Source of the DNA: Aureimonas fodinaquatilis
Lineage (GTDB): Bacteria > Pseudomonadota > Alphaproteobacteria > Rhizobiales > Rhizobiaceae
Assembly: GCF_008369445.1 (NCBI RefSeq)
Contig: NZ_VTWH01000002.1
Location: 248,001-312,000, forward strand
DNA length: 64,000 nucleotides
Direction: 5' to 3'
Of the stretch, positions 37,002-46,407 are shown one piece after another (position 1 is the first letter of the stretch; each line of letters begins with the position of its first letter). Made by a program: the position numbers and the translations under genes. The notes under the pieces are model-generated. The model saw nothing but the letters and a program-made list of their open reading frames with translations, had not been told where the DNA came from and made no database searches.

Positions 37002-38362
37002 TGGCTTCTGACATCCTGGTCGTCGATGACGAGACCGATATCCGTGATCTGGTTTCGGGCATTCTGGAAGACGAAGGGCATGAAACCCGAACTGCCGGCA
37101 ATTCCGATGCCGCGCTGGCGGCTATTGCCGACCGCGTTCCACGGTTGATTTTTCTGGATATCTGGCTGCAAGGCAGCAAGCTGGATGGGCTGGATCTTCT
37201 GGAGGTTATCAAGGCGCAGCACCCTGAAGTGCCTGTGGTGATGATCTCCGGTCACGGCAATATTGAAACTGCGGTTTCTGCAATTCGTCGCGGCGCATAT
37301 GATTATATCGAAAAGCCGTTCAAGGCGGACCGCCTTGTTCTGGTGGCCGAGCGAGCGCTTGAAACATCAAAGCTCAAGCGCGAAGTGCTGGAATTGCGCC
37401 GCCGCAGTTCGGATTTTCCGGACCTGATTGGCAAATCACATGTGATGAACCAGCTGCGCACCACCATAGACCGGGTGGCGCCAACCAACAGCCGGATCAT
37501 GATCCTGGGTCCTTCCGGTTCAGGCAAGGAAATGGTGGCGCGGGCCATTCACTCTGCCTCTATCCGCTCCAATGGTCCGTTTGTGGCATTGAATGCGGCA
37601 ATGATCACGCCTGATCGCATGGAAGTGGAGCTGTTTGGTACGGAAACGCCCGCCGGCGTGGAACGCAAGGTCGGTGCATTTGAAGAGGCGCATGGCGGCG
37701 TTTTGTATCTGGATGAAGTTGGCGACATGCCGCGTGAAACCCAGAACAAGATTTTGCGGGTTTTGACGGAACAGACATTCGAGCGTGTGGGCGGTGCCAA
37801 AAAGGTCAAGGTTGATGTGCGCATCATCTCTTCCACCGCGCAGAACCTTGAGTCACTGATCGCCGAAGGGGCGTTTCGCGAGGATTTGTATCACCGCCTT
37901 GCCGTGGTGCCGATTGCGGTGCCGCCACTGGCCGACAGGCGGGCCGATATTCCCATGCTGATCGAGGCTTTCATGGGCCAGATTGGTGAACAGACCGGCA
38001 TTCGGCCCAAGGAAATCAGCCCCGAAGCCATGGCCGTTCTGCAATCCAGCGACTGGCCAGGCAATATTCGGCAATTGCGCAACAATATCGAGCGGTTGAT
38101 GATCCTGTCGCGGCAGGATGAAAATGCGGCGATTTCGGCCGATATGCTGCCGCATGAGGTCAGCGATATGTTGCCACGCACCCCAAGCCAGTCCGACGGC
38201 AGAATCCTGGCGCTGCCACTGCGTGATGCTAGAGAAGTGTTTGAGAAGGAATATCTGGTTGCGCAGATCAACCGCTTCGGCGGCAATATTTCGCGCACCG
38301 CCGAGTTTGTCGGAATGGAGCGTTCTGCGCTGCACCGCAAGCTCAAATCTCTTGGTATCTGA
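37001..38362 (+). CDS. ntrX: Response regulator NtrX
   Basis: A 453-residue NtrC-like regulator. The receiver domain has Asp53 in LIFLDIWLQGS. The AAA+ domain has Walker A GPSGSGKEMVARAIH and Walker B LYLDEVGD. The sigma-54 contact loop GAFTGA is missing: the segment reads VERKVGAFEEAHGG. A C-terminal Fis-type helix-turn-helix ends in RSALHRKLKSL. Loss of GAFTGA is known from alphaproteobacterial NtrX, so it is expected to act without sigma-54. ATG overlaps the ntrY stop by one base. Confidence 0.95.
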   Translation: MASDILVVDDETDIRDLVSGILEDEGHETRTAGNSDAALAAIADRVPRLIFLDIWLQGSKLDGLDLLEVIKAQHPEVPVVMISGHGNIETAVSAIRRGAYDYIEKPFKADRLVLVAERALETSKLKREVLELRRRSSDFPDLIGKSHVMNQLRTTIDRVAPTNSRIMILGPSGSGKEMVARAIHSASIRSNGPFVALNAAMITPDRMEVELFGTETPAGVERKVGAFEEAHGGVLYLDEVGDMPRETQNKILRVLTEQTFERVGGAKKVKVDVRIISSTAQNLESLIAEGAFREDLYHRLAVVPIAVPPLADRRADIPMLIEAFMGQIGEQTGIRPKEISPEAMAVLQSSDWPGNIRQLRNNIERLMILSRQDENAAISADMLPHEVSDMLPRTPSQSDGRILALPLRDAREVFEKEYLVAQINRFGGNISRTAEFVGMERSALHRKLKSLGI

Positions 38363-38379
38363 CAACCGGACCTACGGCC

Positions 38380-39756
38380 ATGAAAGTCGTCATATGCGGG
38401 GCAGGCCAGGTCGGTTACGGCATAGCTGAAAGGCTGGCGGCGGAGTATCATGATGTGTCGGTTATCGACACATCACCCGCGCTTGTGCAGGTGGTGCGCG
38501 ATACGCTGGATGCACGCGGCATTGTGGGCCATGGCGCTTATCCGGAAGTGTTGCAGGAGGCGGGAGCCGACCAGGCAGATCTGCTTGTGGCTGTGACGCT
38601 GCATGACGAAGTGAATATGGTTGCGTGCCAGGTGGCGCACTCGGTGTTCAACATTCCCACAAAAATTGCGCGCATACGGTCGCAGTCATATCTGCGATCA
38701 GATCTGCAGGATTTTTTCTCCACCGATCATATGCCGATTGACGCCATCATCTCGCCGGAGCGTGAGGTGGGCGAAATGGTGCTTCGGCGAATTTCCTTGC
38801 CCGGTGCCATGGATGTCATCCGTTTTTCCGACACCAGCATGGTCACGGTGGCCATCGAGTGCCGGGAAGATTGTCCGATCGTCAACAAGCCGCTGGGTCA
38901 GCTGACGGAGCTTTTTCCTGATCTTGGTGCGACGGTGGTGGGCATATGGCGCGGCAATGAGCTTATTGTGCCCAACACTGCCGATGCATTGGTAACCGGC
39001 GATATTGCCTATGTTGTTGCAGACGAGGGGCAGATCAAACGCACTCTGCTGCTGTTTGGCCATGAAGAGCCGGAAGCAGGCCGCATTGTCATTGCCGGCG
39101 GTGGCAATATCGGCCTGTTCGTTGCCCAGGAAATGGAACGGCGAAAACTGTCTGCGCGTCTGCGGTTGATCGAGGCAAATGCAAGCCGGGCGCATCAGGT
39201 GGCAGACCAGTTGAACAACACCATTGTTCTGAATGGCAGTTCGCTGGATCAGGCCATCCTGCGTGAGGCAGACATTGACGATGCCGATCTGATGATTGCC
39301 CTGACCAATGACGACAAGGTCAATATTCTTTCCAGCGTTCTGGCAAAGCGGCTGGGCTGCAAAACCAATCTTGCCCTGATCAACGACCCGGCATTTCAGA
39401 CTTTCACCCGGCCACTGGGCATCGATGCCTATATCAACCCGCGTTCCGTGACGATTTCACGCGTGTTGCAACATGTTCGCCGCGGGCGCATTCGTTCCGT
39501 CCACTCCATTCTGGATGGGCGTGCGGAACTGATAGAGGCTGATGCATTGGAAACTTCGCCGCTGGTTGGCGTATCGCTGCGTGAGCTGGATTTGCCGGAC
39601 GGATTGCGTATCGGCGCAATATGGCGCAATGAGACTTTTATCCGCCCCGATGGGCAGATGAAGATCAAGCCCAGGGACAGGGTGGTGATTTTTGCCGCGG
39701 GGCACGCTGTTCGCAAGGTCGAACAGCTTTTTAGAGTTAGTCTTGAGTTCTTTTAG
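38380..39756 (+). CDS. trkA: Trk potassium uptake regulator TrkA
   Basis: A 458-residue peripheral protein with two tandem RCK units. Each has a nucleotide-binding fold: MKVVICGAGQVGYGIAERL at the start and IVIAGGGNIGLFVAQEME near residue 230, each followed by a TrkA-C domain. It binds NAD(H) or ATP and gates the TrkH/TrkG potassium channel, which is not in the window. It lies 17 bases after ntrX in the usual rhizobial order. Confidence 0.95.
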   Translation: MKVVICGAGQVGYGIAERLAAEYHDVSVIDTSPALVQVVRDTLDARGIVGHGAYPEVLQEAGADQADLLVAVTLHDEVNMVACQVAHSVFNIPTKIARIRSQSYLRSDLQDFFSTDHMPIDAIISPEREVGEMVLRRISLPGAMDVIRFSDTSMVTVAIECREDCPIVNKPLGQLTELFPDLGATVVGIWRGNELIVPNTADALVTGDIAYVVADEGQIKRTLLLFGHEEPEAGRIVIAGGGNIGLFVAQEMERRKLSARLRLIEANASRAHQVADQLNNTIVLNGSSLDQAILREADIDDADLMIALTNDDKVNILSSVLAKRLGCKTNLALINDPAFQTFTRPLGIDAYINPRSVTISRVLQHVRRGRIRSVHSILDGRAELIEADALETSPLVGVSLRELDLPDGLRIGAIWRNETFIRPDGQMKIKPRDRVVIFAAGHAVRKVEQLFRVSLEFF

Positions 39757-39909
39757 TATATATACCCTATGCTGCAGCCATAACGGCTGGTAGTTTCCAA
39801 ACTATACGGGATTGATTCCGCCCGGCACCTCGCAGATTCACTTGCCACGTCCTATATGGTCGGAAACGGTGAAGAGCCAACAACAAAAAATGCACAGACA
39901 GGACGGGCA

Positions 39910-40143
39910 ATGGCCGAACGATCACAGAACCTTCAGGATGTTTTTCTTAACGCAGTTCGCAAGCAGAAAATTTCCCTGACAATCTTTCTGGTCAACGGCG
40001 TCAAGCTAACCGGCATTGTTACATCTTTCGACAATTTCTGTGTGCTGCTGCGTCGTGACGGGCACTCGCAGCTTGTTTACAAGCATGCAATTTCAACAAT
40101 CATGCCATCACAGCCCGTGGTGATGCATGAAGATGAAGACTGA
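39910..40143 (+). CDS. hfq: RNA chaperone Hfq
   Basis: A 77-residue Sm-like hexameric protein that pairs small RNAs with mRNAs. The core motifs are [19 protein letters not shown]-type strand with [22 protein letters not shown], and the second Sm motif [14 protein letters not shown] at 39910 is chosen because AGGACGGG precedes it and the family starts at MAERSQN. A longer frame from 39856 would add 18 residues without family match. It is followed four bases later by hflX. Confidence 0.96.
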   Translation: MAERSQNLQDVFLNAVRKQKISLTIFLVNGVKLTGIVTSFDNFCVLLRRDGHSQLVYKHAISTIMPSQPVVMHEDED

Positions 40144-40147
40144 TTGA

Positions 40148-41524
40148 TTGAAGCAATCTTTGATTGAAAAAAACGAATCCGCAGTTGAACATCGCCAGGC
40201 GCCAACACGCGCCGGTGTTTTCGTACCTGCAGTAAAGGCACCCGCTCCGCTGGAAGAGCCGGGTGATGTTGTGAAACGTGGCTCTGACGAGCGGCTTGCT
40301 GAAGCCGTCGGGCTGGCAGCCGCAATCGATCTGGATGTGCTCGCGGCAGAGGTTGTCTCGGTTGGCAAGGCACGCCCGGCAACCCTGATCGGTTCCGGCA
40401 AGGTGGAAGAGTTGAAGGCTCTGGTGGAAACGCTGGAGCTGGAACTGGTGATCATCGACCACCCACTGACCCCGGTGCAGCAGCGCAATCTGGAAAAAGA
40501 ACTCAACGCCAAGGTTCTGGACCGCACTGGTCTGATCCTGGAGATTTTTGGCAGGCGCGCCCGCACCAAGGAAGGGCGGTTGCAGGTTGAGCTTGCACAT
40601 TTGAACTACCAGAAGGGTCGGCTTGTTCGGTCGTGGACCCACCTTGAACGGCAACGTGGCGGCGCGGGTTTTCTGGGCGGCCCCGGTGAAACCCAGATTG
40701 AGTCCGACCGGCGGCAATTGCAGGAAAAAATCAAGCGCCTGGAGAAAGAACTGGACGCTGTTCGGCGCACACGGACATTGCATCGCGCCAAGCGCAAAAA
40801 GGCACCACATCCCGTAGTGGCGCTTGTTGGCTATACCAATGCCGGCAAATCAACACTGTTCAACACCATGACCGGTGCCGATATTTTCGCCAAGGATCTG
40901 CTGTTTGCAACGCTGGATCCGACTTTGCGCCGGTTGCGCCTTGCTCACGGCACCGAAGTTATTTTTTCTGACACGGTGGGTTTTATTTCAGAACTGCCTA
41001 CCCATCTGGTCGCAGCGTTTCGCGCCACACTGGAAGAGGTGATTGAAACCGATCTTGTGCTTCATGTGCGGGATATGTCCCACCCGGAAGCCTTGGCGCA
41101 GGCCGGTGATGTTCGCAAGATTCTGAAAAGTCTGGACGTTGACCCGGATGACAGCAAACGGGTGATTGAGGTCTGGAACAAGATAGATCTTCTGGACGAA
41201 ACGGCGTTGACCCATTTGCAAACAGCAGGTCAGGCTTCAGACTCCGGAGTGAAGGCGCATCTTGTTTCGGCACTGACCGGCGAAGGTCTGGAAGCTTTGC
41301 TGGCAGATGTCGAAAGCCGGATAGCAGGCGATGCCAGCTCGCTGAACATTTATGTTCCAGCGCAGCGCCTGAACCTGCTGCCGTGGTTTTATGACAATTC
41401 AACCGTTGTCAGGCGGGAAGACCATGAGGATGGCGGCGTCTCCCTGGCACTGACCATTACCGACCAGGCCCGCAGCGACCTGCGGCAAATGTCGGAAGAA
41501 CATTCCGGGTTGCGGATAGAATAG
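40148..41524 (+). CDS. hflX: Ribosome-associated GTPase HflX
   Basis: A 458-residue GTPase that splits or rescues stalled ribosomes. The N-terminal HflX domain (GSGKVEELKALV, DHPLTPVQQRNLEKEL) and glycine-rich segment (RGGAGFLGGPGETQIESDRR) are typical. The G domain follows with VGYTNAGKSTLFN, DTVGFISELP and NKIDLLD. The start is TTG at 40148, 4 bases after the hfq stop, with only a weak ribosome site, so coupling to hfq is likely. Confidence 0.94.
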   Translation: MKQSLIEKNESAVEHRQAPTRAGVFVPAVKAPAPLEEPGDVVKRGSDERLAEAVGLAAAIDLDVLAAEVVSVGKARPATLIGSGKVEELKALVETLELELVIIDHPLTPVQQRNLEKELNAKVLDRTGLILEIFGRRARTKEGRLQVELAHLNYQKGRLVRSWTHLERQRGGAGFLGGPGETQIESDRRQLQEKIKRLEKELDAVRRTRTLHRAKRKKAPHPVVALVGYTNAGKSTLFNTMTGADIFAKDLLFATLDPTLRRLRLAHGTEVIFSDTVGFISELPTHLVAAFRATLEEVIETDLVLHVRDMSHPEALAQAGDVRKILKSLDVDPDDSKRVIEVWNKIDLLDETALTHLQTAGQASDSGVKAHLVSALTGEGLEALLADVESRIAGDASSLNIYVPAQRLNLLPWFYDNSTVVRREDHEDGGVSLALTITDQARSDLRQMSEEHSGLRIE

Positions 41525-41580
41525 GCTGAAGCAGTGTGTCGACGATGGACCATCATCGTTCATCGAGCAATGCTGAAGGG

Positions 41581-42435
41581 TCAGGGCTGTTTGGCGCGCT
41601 GCCAAAGCACCTCCATCTCTTCCAGGCTGGCTTTTTCAATACTTGAGCCGGTGCGTGCAAGCTCTTGCTCGATATAGGAAAAACGATCGCGGAACTTTTG
41701 CACTGTCCGCCGCAGTGCCACTTCCGGGTCTATTTTAAAGGCCCGGGCCAGATTGACGACGCTGAACAAGAGGTCGCCCAGTTCATCCTCCTGTGCGCGG
41801 CGGTTGTTGGTTTCCAGCGCATGCGCGAATTCGTTGGTTTCTTCCCGCACCTTATCTATGATCGGCTCTGGATCAGGCCAATCAAATCCGACTGTTGCGG
41901 CTTTTTCTTGAAGCTTCGTGGCAAGAATCACTGCTGGAAAAGCGCCTGATACCGTATCCAGCAGACCGGCTTTTTCCGGCTCTGGCCGCAGGTGCCAGTC
42001 TCCGTCCTCGCTTTGTTTCGCAGCGCGGTCCAGCCGCTTCTGCGCTCGCTGGGCTTTCTCGTCTGCCTTTATCCGGTTCCAGTTGCCCTTCACCGCACCC
42101 GCATCGCGTTGTTCCGCATCTCCGAAAACATGCGGGTGTCTGCGTATCATCTTGGATGTGATGCCTGAAACGACGTCGCCAAATTCAAACAAACCTGCTT
42201 CCTGTGCAAGCTGGCTGTAATAGACAACCTGAAGCAGAAGATCACCAAGCTCTTCACAAAGATCTTCGGCATCGCGCCTTTGGATTGCGTCAACCACCTC
42301 ATAGGTTTCCTCAATCGTATAGGGCACGATTGAATCAAAACTCTGCTCCAGATCCCACGGGCAGCCGGTTTCCGGGTGGCGCAATGCACGCATGATTTCG
42401 ACAAGGCGTTGAATATCGCGGGAAGGGATCATCAT
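41581..42435 (-). CDS. mazG: Nucleoside triphosphate pyrophosphohydrolase MazG
   Basis: A 284-residue housecleaning enzyme that hydrolyses NTPs to NMP and PPi. Two MazG domains are visible: the first has GCPWDLEQSFDSIVPYTIEETYEVVDAI and CEELGDLLLQVVYYSQLA, and the second has REETNEFAHALE and EDELGDLLFSVVNLAR. The E-E-x-x-E/ExxD metal motifs are present in both. ATG at 42435 (or the next one) fits the family start; a frame from 42501 adds unrelated residues. It converges on hflX. Confidence 0.94.
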   Translation of the reverse strand: MMIPSRDIQRLVEIMRALRHPETGCPWDLEQSFDSIVPYTIEETYEVVDAIQRRDAEDLCEELGDLLLQVVYYSQLAQEAGLFEFGDVVSGITSKMIRRHPHVFGDAEQRDAGAVKGNWNRIKADEKAQRAQKRLDRAAKQSEDGDWHLRPEPEKAGLLDTVSGAFPAVILATKLQEKAATVGFDWPDPEPIIDKVREETNEFAHALETNNRRAQEDELGDLLFSVVNLARAFKIDPEVALRRTVQKFRDRFSYIEQELARTGSSIEKASLEEMEVLWQRAKQP

Positions 42436-42549
42436 AAAACTGTCCAAATGGTCTTGTCGAAATGCGGCGCGGATGCCGATTTTTGTCTTATAGCCAATCA
42501 CATCAGCAATCGCAGCATTTCAAAACGCAGATTTTGCATGGGAGCCGAT

Positions 42550-43158
42550 ATGCCCACCTCGGATGCGGAGAATGTCATCAAGCTGTATCAGGAACACGCG
42601 GCATCATTTGAAGAGCAGCGTGGGCGCGATCTTTTTGAGCGAAACTGGCTTGATGCATTTGTTCGGACCATGCCACCGGCAGGTGTTGACGTGCTGGATG
42701 TCGGATGTGGCAACGGCATGCCGCTGGCGGGATATCTGATTGAGCAGGGATGCCGCATCACCGGAGTAGACGGAGCGGCTGAAATGATTGACCGCGCCAC
42801 AGTGAATTTTCCGGACCAGAGCTGGCTGGTCGCCGACATGCGTAAACTGCCTGAGATGAAGCGCTTCCACGGTATCATTGCATGGCACAGCTTTTTCCAT
42901 CTGACATTTGAAGACCAACGGCAGATGTTTGCAACATTTGACCGATTGAGCGCCGCAGGGGCGGCGCTCATGTTCACCAGTGGACCAGCACATGGCGAGG
43001 CCATAGGAACTTTTGAGGGCCAGCCGCTCTACCATTCCAGCCTGGACAGTTCGGAATATCGCGACCTGCTGCAGGCATATGGATTCACGGTTGTGGACCA
43101 TGTGAAGGAAGACCCGTCTTGCGGAGGAGCTACCGTCTGGCTGGCCAGAAAGGCCTGA
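42550..43158 (+). CDS. SAM-dependent class I methyltransferase
   Basis: A 202-residue Rossmann-fold methyltransferase. Motif I is VLDVGCGNGMPLAGYL, motif II the acidic VDGAAEMIDRA, and motif IV IIAWHSFFHL. ATG at 42550 has GGAG 6 bases upstream; an ATG at 42538 is possible. The methyl acceptor cannot be told; it resembles small-molecule methyltransferases of the UbiE/Tam type. It converges on the following ATPase gene. Confidence 0.88.
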   Translation: MPTSDAENVIKLYQEHAASFEEQRGRDLFERNWLDAFVRTMPPAGVDVLDVGCGNGMPLAGYLIEQGCRITGVDGAAEMIDRATVNFPDQSWLVADMRKLPEMKRFHGIIAWHSFFHLTFEDQRQMFATFDRLSAAGAALMFTSGPAHGEAIGTFEGQPLYHSSLDSSEYRDLLQAYGFTVVDHVKEDPSCGGATVWLARKA

Positions 43159-43192
43159 ATGCCATAAGCCGCACCCCTGCGTGGTGAGGCCT

Positions 43193-43906
43193 TCAGGCCA
43201 CGTTCTGCAGACGCATTTTGCCACCGTGAAGGAAGCACGCCTTGGTGAACAGCGTCAAATCCAGATAGTTTGGCAGGCGAATATCCTTCAGATCAGGCAT
43301 TGTCTTCACCTCCGCATCAAACGAGCGATCTATCTGCGATATGAATGCCAGCGTGGCGCCCGTGCGCTGTGCAAATGCTCCCAGCGCCAGCATCTGGTTG
43401 GAAAGCGGCGGTTTGCTTCGTTGCTGGTCGAGCAATTGCAGATAATCGATGACCGCCACACAATTGGCAGCCTCTTCACCCAGATGATCGATGATGAATT
43501 TGGCGCAAATGTCTTCTGAGGTGACAATCTCAATCTCAGATCTCAAGTCCGTAGCGGTTTCTTCCAGACGGCAGAGGCTGTTTCTGGCCTGAGCTTCGGT
43601 CATCTCCAGCGTGAATAACACCGCGCGACGTTTGTTTCTGGCCGCTTCAAGCAGCAAGGTCAGGCCCAGACTTGTTTTTCCATGTCCCGGGCGACCGCTC
43701 AAAAGCAACAGGTCGCCATTGGCGAGCCGGGGCAACAATGTAAGCCTTTCAGGCTCACCCCCGGGTTGCGCGGCCAGCAAGCTCCAGCGAGCAAAACCTT
43801 GTTCCTGAGCAATCTGGTCCAGTGCCTGGTTGAGCGGAATGGCCTGGCTCCTTGCCAGCAATTTGGCGCGGCGCTTGAGCTGGAAAATTGGTGCAGAAAG
43901 TTTCAT
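43193..43906 (-). CDS. Small DnaB/RecA-fold ATPase
   Basis: A 237-residue protein. The first 45 residues (LKRRAKLLARSQAIPLNQALDQIA...FARWSLL) match a short N-terminal helical segment seen in several proteobacterial proteins. The rest is the core of a DnaB-type helicase: Walker A GRPGHGKTSLGLTLLLEA, LFTLEM, and Walker B VAVIDYLQLLD. The usual DnaB N-terminal domain and the full C-terminal hexamer interface are absent. Role unknown; helicase activity cannot be assumed. ATG at 43906 has GGAGGG 5 bases upstream. Confidence 0.8.
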   Translation of the reverse strand: MKLSAPIFQLKRRAKLLARSQAIPLNQALDQIAQEQGFARWSLLAAQPGGEPERLTLLPRLANGDLLLLSGRPGHGKTSLGLTLLLEAARNKRRAVLFTLEMTEAQARNSLCRLEETATDLRSEIEIVTSEDICAKFIIDHLGEEAANCVAVIDYLQLLDQQRSKPPLSNQMLALGAFAQRTGATLAFISQIDRSFDAEVKTMPDLKDIRLPNYLDLTLFTKACFLHGGKMRLQNVA

Positions 43907-44121
43907 CAAAGCCCTCCGTTACGAGTCGTAACCGCAACCCCTCCTCATGCGACCCTCGAACAGATGGTTCGATTGTGTTGTGTTACCCTGCATGTGTGAT
44001 ACTTCCCCATTTGGAGGGGGGAGGCGCGGGCCAAGCCTTTGGCCGGAAGCTAGCAAGCCGCATGGCTCAGGGCAATGCCTCTCCGGTTTGATTGCGGGTT
44101 CAGGATTTGCAGGTGGTGCTC

Positions 44122-44745
44122 ATGACAAACTATTTTGAAAGCCCGTTTAAAGGCATTCCGCTGGACCAGCAAGTGAGCCATCCCAACATTGTCGTCGGCC
44201 GCTACAGCTATTATTCCGGCTATTATCACCGCCACAGCTTTGAAGATTGCGCCCGCTATATTCTCCCGCAAGAAGATGCGGATAGACTGGTCATCGGCAG
44301 TTTCTGCTCAATCGGCTCGGGTGCTGCATTCATTATGGCTGGTAATCAGGGGCATCGAACGGAATGGGCCAGCACATTTCCGTTTTTCTATGTGCCGGAA
44401 TCTCCGGAATTCGCCGGCGCGCATGACGGGTACAAGCCCAGCGGCGACACCGTTATCGGCAATGATGTCTGGATTGGTTCTGAGGCGATTGTCATGCCGG
44501 GGGTGCAGGTCGGGCATGGGGCTGTGATTGGCACACGCGCAGTTGTGACACGAAATGTCGAACCATATGCAATTGTTGTCGGCAACCCCGGCAAACCGCT
44601 GCGCAAGCGATTTGGTGAACCACAGATTGCCATGCTGCTGGAAATGGCCTGGTGGGACTGGACAGATGATCAACGCCAATCTGCTATGCCGCTTCTGACC
44701 AGTGGCGACATTGACGGGCTTTACCGGCACTGGCAGGCACAGTGA
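44122..44745 (+). CDS. catB: CatB-type xenobiotic (chloramphenicol) acetyltransferase
   Basis: A 207-residue hexapeptide-repeat acyltransferase that moves acetyl from acetyl-CoA. The pattern follows the type B chloramphenicol acetyltransferase family through most of its length: [44 protein letters not shown] (catalytic His78) and [19 protein letters not shown]. Its size matches. Genuine resistance needs testing, since chromosomal members often act on other compounds. ATG at 44122 has AGGTGG 6 bases upstream. It lies between unrelated genes, with no mobile element next to it. Confidence 0.9.
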   Translation: MTNYFESPFKGIPLDQQVSHPNIVVGRYSYYSGYYHRHSFEDCARYILPQEDADRLVIGSFCSIGSGAAFIMAGNQGHRTEWASTFPFFYVPESPEFAGAHDGYKPSGDTVIGNDVWIGSEAIVMPGVQVGHGAVIGTRAVVTRNVEPYAIVVGNPGKPLRKRFGEPQIAMLLEMAWWDWTDDQRQSAMPLLTSGDIDGLYRHWQAQ

Positions 44746-44767
44746 CAGGGACATTGCTGGCCGCCAG

Positions 44768-45373
44768 CTAGCTATGCCGAGTTCTTTTGCGCTGACGAAG
44801 CGCCAGACTTCCGCCAGCCAACAGCACCACAGGCACGGATGCGGCAATCAGGCTTGGCGGGTGCTTGGGCAGCAATTCCCAATGCGGTGTCAGAAACTCG
44901 CTGGTGAAAAACACTTCGCCAGAATACTGGCAGCCGATAAAGGCAAGTCCTTCCTGAACCATCTCAGCGTCAATTTTCGAGGTGAGGGCATTTGCGTCGG
45001 GTGCTACCGCGGGCATATCCCGCATATAAAGAAGCAACTGTTTGGCCGCCGAAAGATAGGCGTGGCTGCATTCGTTGAACGGGCTTTCTTCATCCGAAGC
45101 GGAATAGGGCGCCATGCCCCAAAAGCAATAATAGCGCTGAATCCGCGCGTAATTGCTGAGCTTGCGGAATTTGGGGTCGGTCGTATTGTGCCTGTCCGCC
45201 AACGCAATAATGTCGCCGTAGTGCCGTGACAGCGCAATCAACTCACCATGGCCGCTGCTTGGAATTTCAAGCCCGCTGGCGTTCAACGCTGGCAACCGTC
45301 TGCCATGTGCTTCGGCGCTGTTGTGACACAGCGCCAGAAGCAGGCAGGCCAGTGCTAGACGGGCCATGATCAT
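44768..45373 (-). CDS. Exported protein with C-terminal membrane anchor, in the cbt operon
   Basis: A 201-residue protein whose function I do not recognise. It has a signal peptide (RLALACLLLALCHNSAEA), a conserved-looking domain of about 130 residues with four cysteines (YYCFWGMAP, ECSHAYL, IGCQYSG) and several histidines, and a C-terminal hydrophobic helix followed by RQRKR. Topology would place the domain in the periplasm, anchored to the inner membrane. It starts 14 bases after cbtA, so it is probably under the same cobalamin riboswitch. Metal capture or delivery is inference. ATG at 45367 is an alternative start. Confidence 0.72.
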   Translation of the reverse strand: MIMARLALACLLLALCHNSAEAHGRRLPALNASGLEIPSSGHGELIALSRHYGDIIALADRHNTTDPKFRKLSNYARIQRYYCFWGMAPYSASDEESPFNECSHAYLSAAKQLLLYMRDMPAVAPDANALTSKIDAEMVQEGLAFIGCQYSGEVFFTSEFLTPHWELLPKHPPSLIAASVPVVLLAGGSLALRQRKRTRHS

Positions 45374-45386
45374 GCCCCGTTCCCAA

Positions 45387-46154
45387 TCAGGCCGGAACTC
45401 TGGCGCCGCCCCGGTAGTGACCGGAAGACACCAGCGTTTTTTCAGCAAGATAGCCAAATGCCAGCGCGATTGTTGTCCAGATTGTCAGCTGCATACCCAC
45501 AGTTGCCAGGCGGAACTGATAGAGCGAAAGCGCCGGGAAGTTTTCCGGAACTTCGTTGATAGTGGGCAAAAGGCCAAGAACAACCGCAAGCACAAGGATA
45601 TAGGCAACCAGCGCAGCAATAGCTGCATTCCAGCGGCCAAGCGCTGGCAGCAGGCGCTGCCACAGGACTACAGCAAGATACATCGCGATAATGGAAACAA
45701 TCATCGTGATGAAGAACAGGCCAGTGCGTGGACCAATCGTTTCAGGATCGCCAACGGCAGGCGGGTTTGGCGGGTATTTCAAATCCGGCACAAGCACAAG
45801 CGCTATAAAAGCCGCCAAGCCCAGCATAAGGGAAAGCGCACGCGGACTGATATTGCCAACCCGGCCATAAAGCCCGGTGAACACAATGGAAAAAATACCG
45901 CCCATTGCAACAGCATAAAGCGCAATGGCGGTGAACAGACCAATGCCGGCCTGGGTTTCACGCGACACAGGTGCAGGCTCTTCGGCCTCAACAACCCCGG
46001 CCTCATCACCCATTGGCTGCTCAGCCGCCATAAGTTCTTCAAAAGCTATTGCACGTTCAATTTGCGGTTCGCCGAATGTGTGTGCGAAGCCAAAAGCTAT
46101 CAGCCCTGCGAAAAGGCCGGCAAGCATTCCTCGCACCAAAAGATTTACAGTCAT
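45387..46154 (-). CDS. cbtA: Cobalt transporter subunit CbtA
   Basis: A 255-residue membrane protein with about five to six hydrophobic segments and the CbtA start (LLVRGMLAGLFAGLIAFGFAH) and LYGRVGN pattern. CbtA with CbtB is predicted to import cobalt for cobalamin synthesis. An acidic stretch (EAEEPAPVS) lies between the first and second segments, where a metal could be gathered. It follows cbtB by 12 bases and is controlled by the riboswitch upstream. Confidence 0.9.
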   Translation of the reverse strand: MTVNLLVRGMLAGLFAGLIAFGFAHTFGEPQIERAIAFEELMAAEQPMGDEAGVVEAEEPAPVSRETQAGIGLFTAIALYAVAMGGIFSIVFTGLYGRVGNISPRALSLMLGLAAFIALVLVPDLKYPPNPPAVGDPETIGPRTGLFFITMIVSIIAMYLAVVLWQRLLPALGRWNAAIAALVAYILVLAVVLGLLPTINEVPENFPALSLYQFRLATVGMQLTIWTTIALAFGYLAEKTLVSSGHYRGGARVPA

Positions 46155-46166
46155 GACAACACCGCC

Positions 46167-46376
46167 TCAGTGACAGGGGAAACCCAGAAGGTGACGGCCA
46201 TCATGCAGAAACTCATGCACGGGAACACCCTGGACCAGTTGCAATGCGCCTTCCTCAGAGCTGACGAAGTAAAGGGCGATCAGCATCAGTAAAGTGCCAA
46301 AAATAGCCCAGGGCACATACTGGCCAAGTGGAATCGGGGTGGCGATTGGTCTCGCCGAAAAAGCTGTATCAGACAT
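46167..46376 (-). CDS. cbtB: Cobalt transporter subunit CbtB
   Basis: A 69-residue protein with one membrane segment (about residues 22-40) and the CbtB C-terminal histidine motif VHEFLHDGRHLLGFPCH, which probably binds cobalt. Start ATG at 46376 is preceded by GAGGA. It is the first gene of the cbtBA operon. Confidence 0.92.
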   Translation of the reverse strand: MSDTAFSARPIATPIPLGQYVPWAIFGTLLMLIALYFVSSEEGALQLVQGVPVHEFLHDGRHLLGFPCH

Positions 46377-46407
46377 ATTGTCCTCGCTGGATTGCGCGTC
46401 CTGAATT

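Noticed and set aside
41525-41580. Hairpin ACGATG/CATCGT between hflX and mazG as terminator
   Set aside because: The stem is only six pairs and no T run follows on either strand.
29142-43158. The ispDF-dusB-ntr-hfq-hflX-mazG block as something unusual
   Set aside because: This gene order is ordinary for Hyphomicrobiales.
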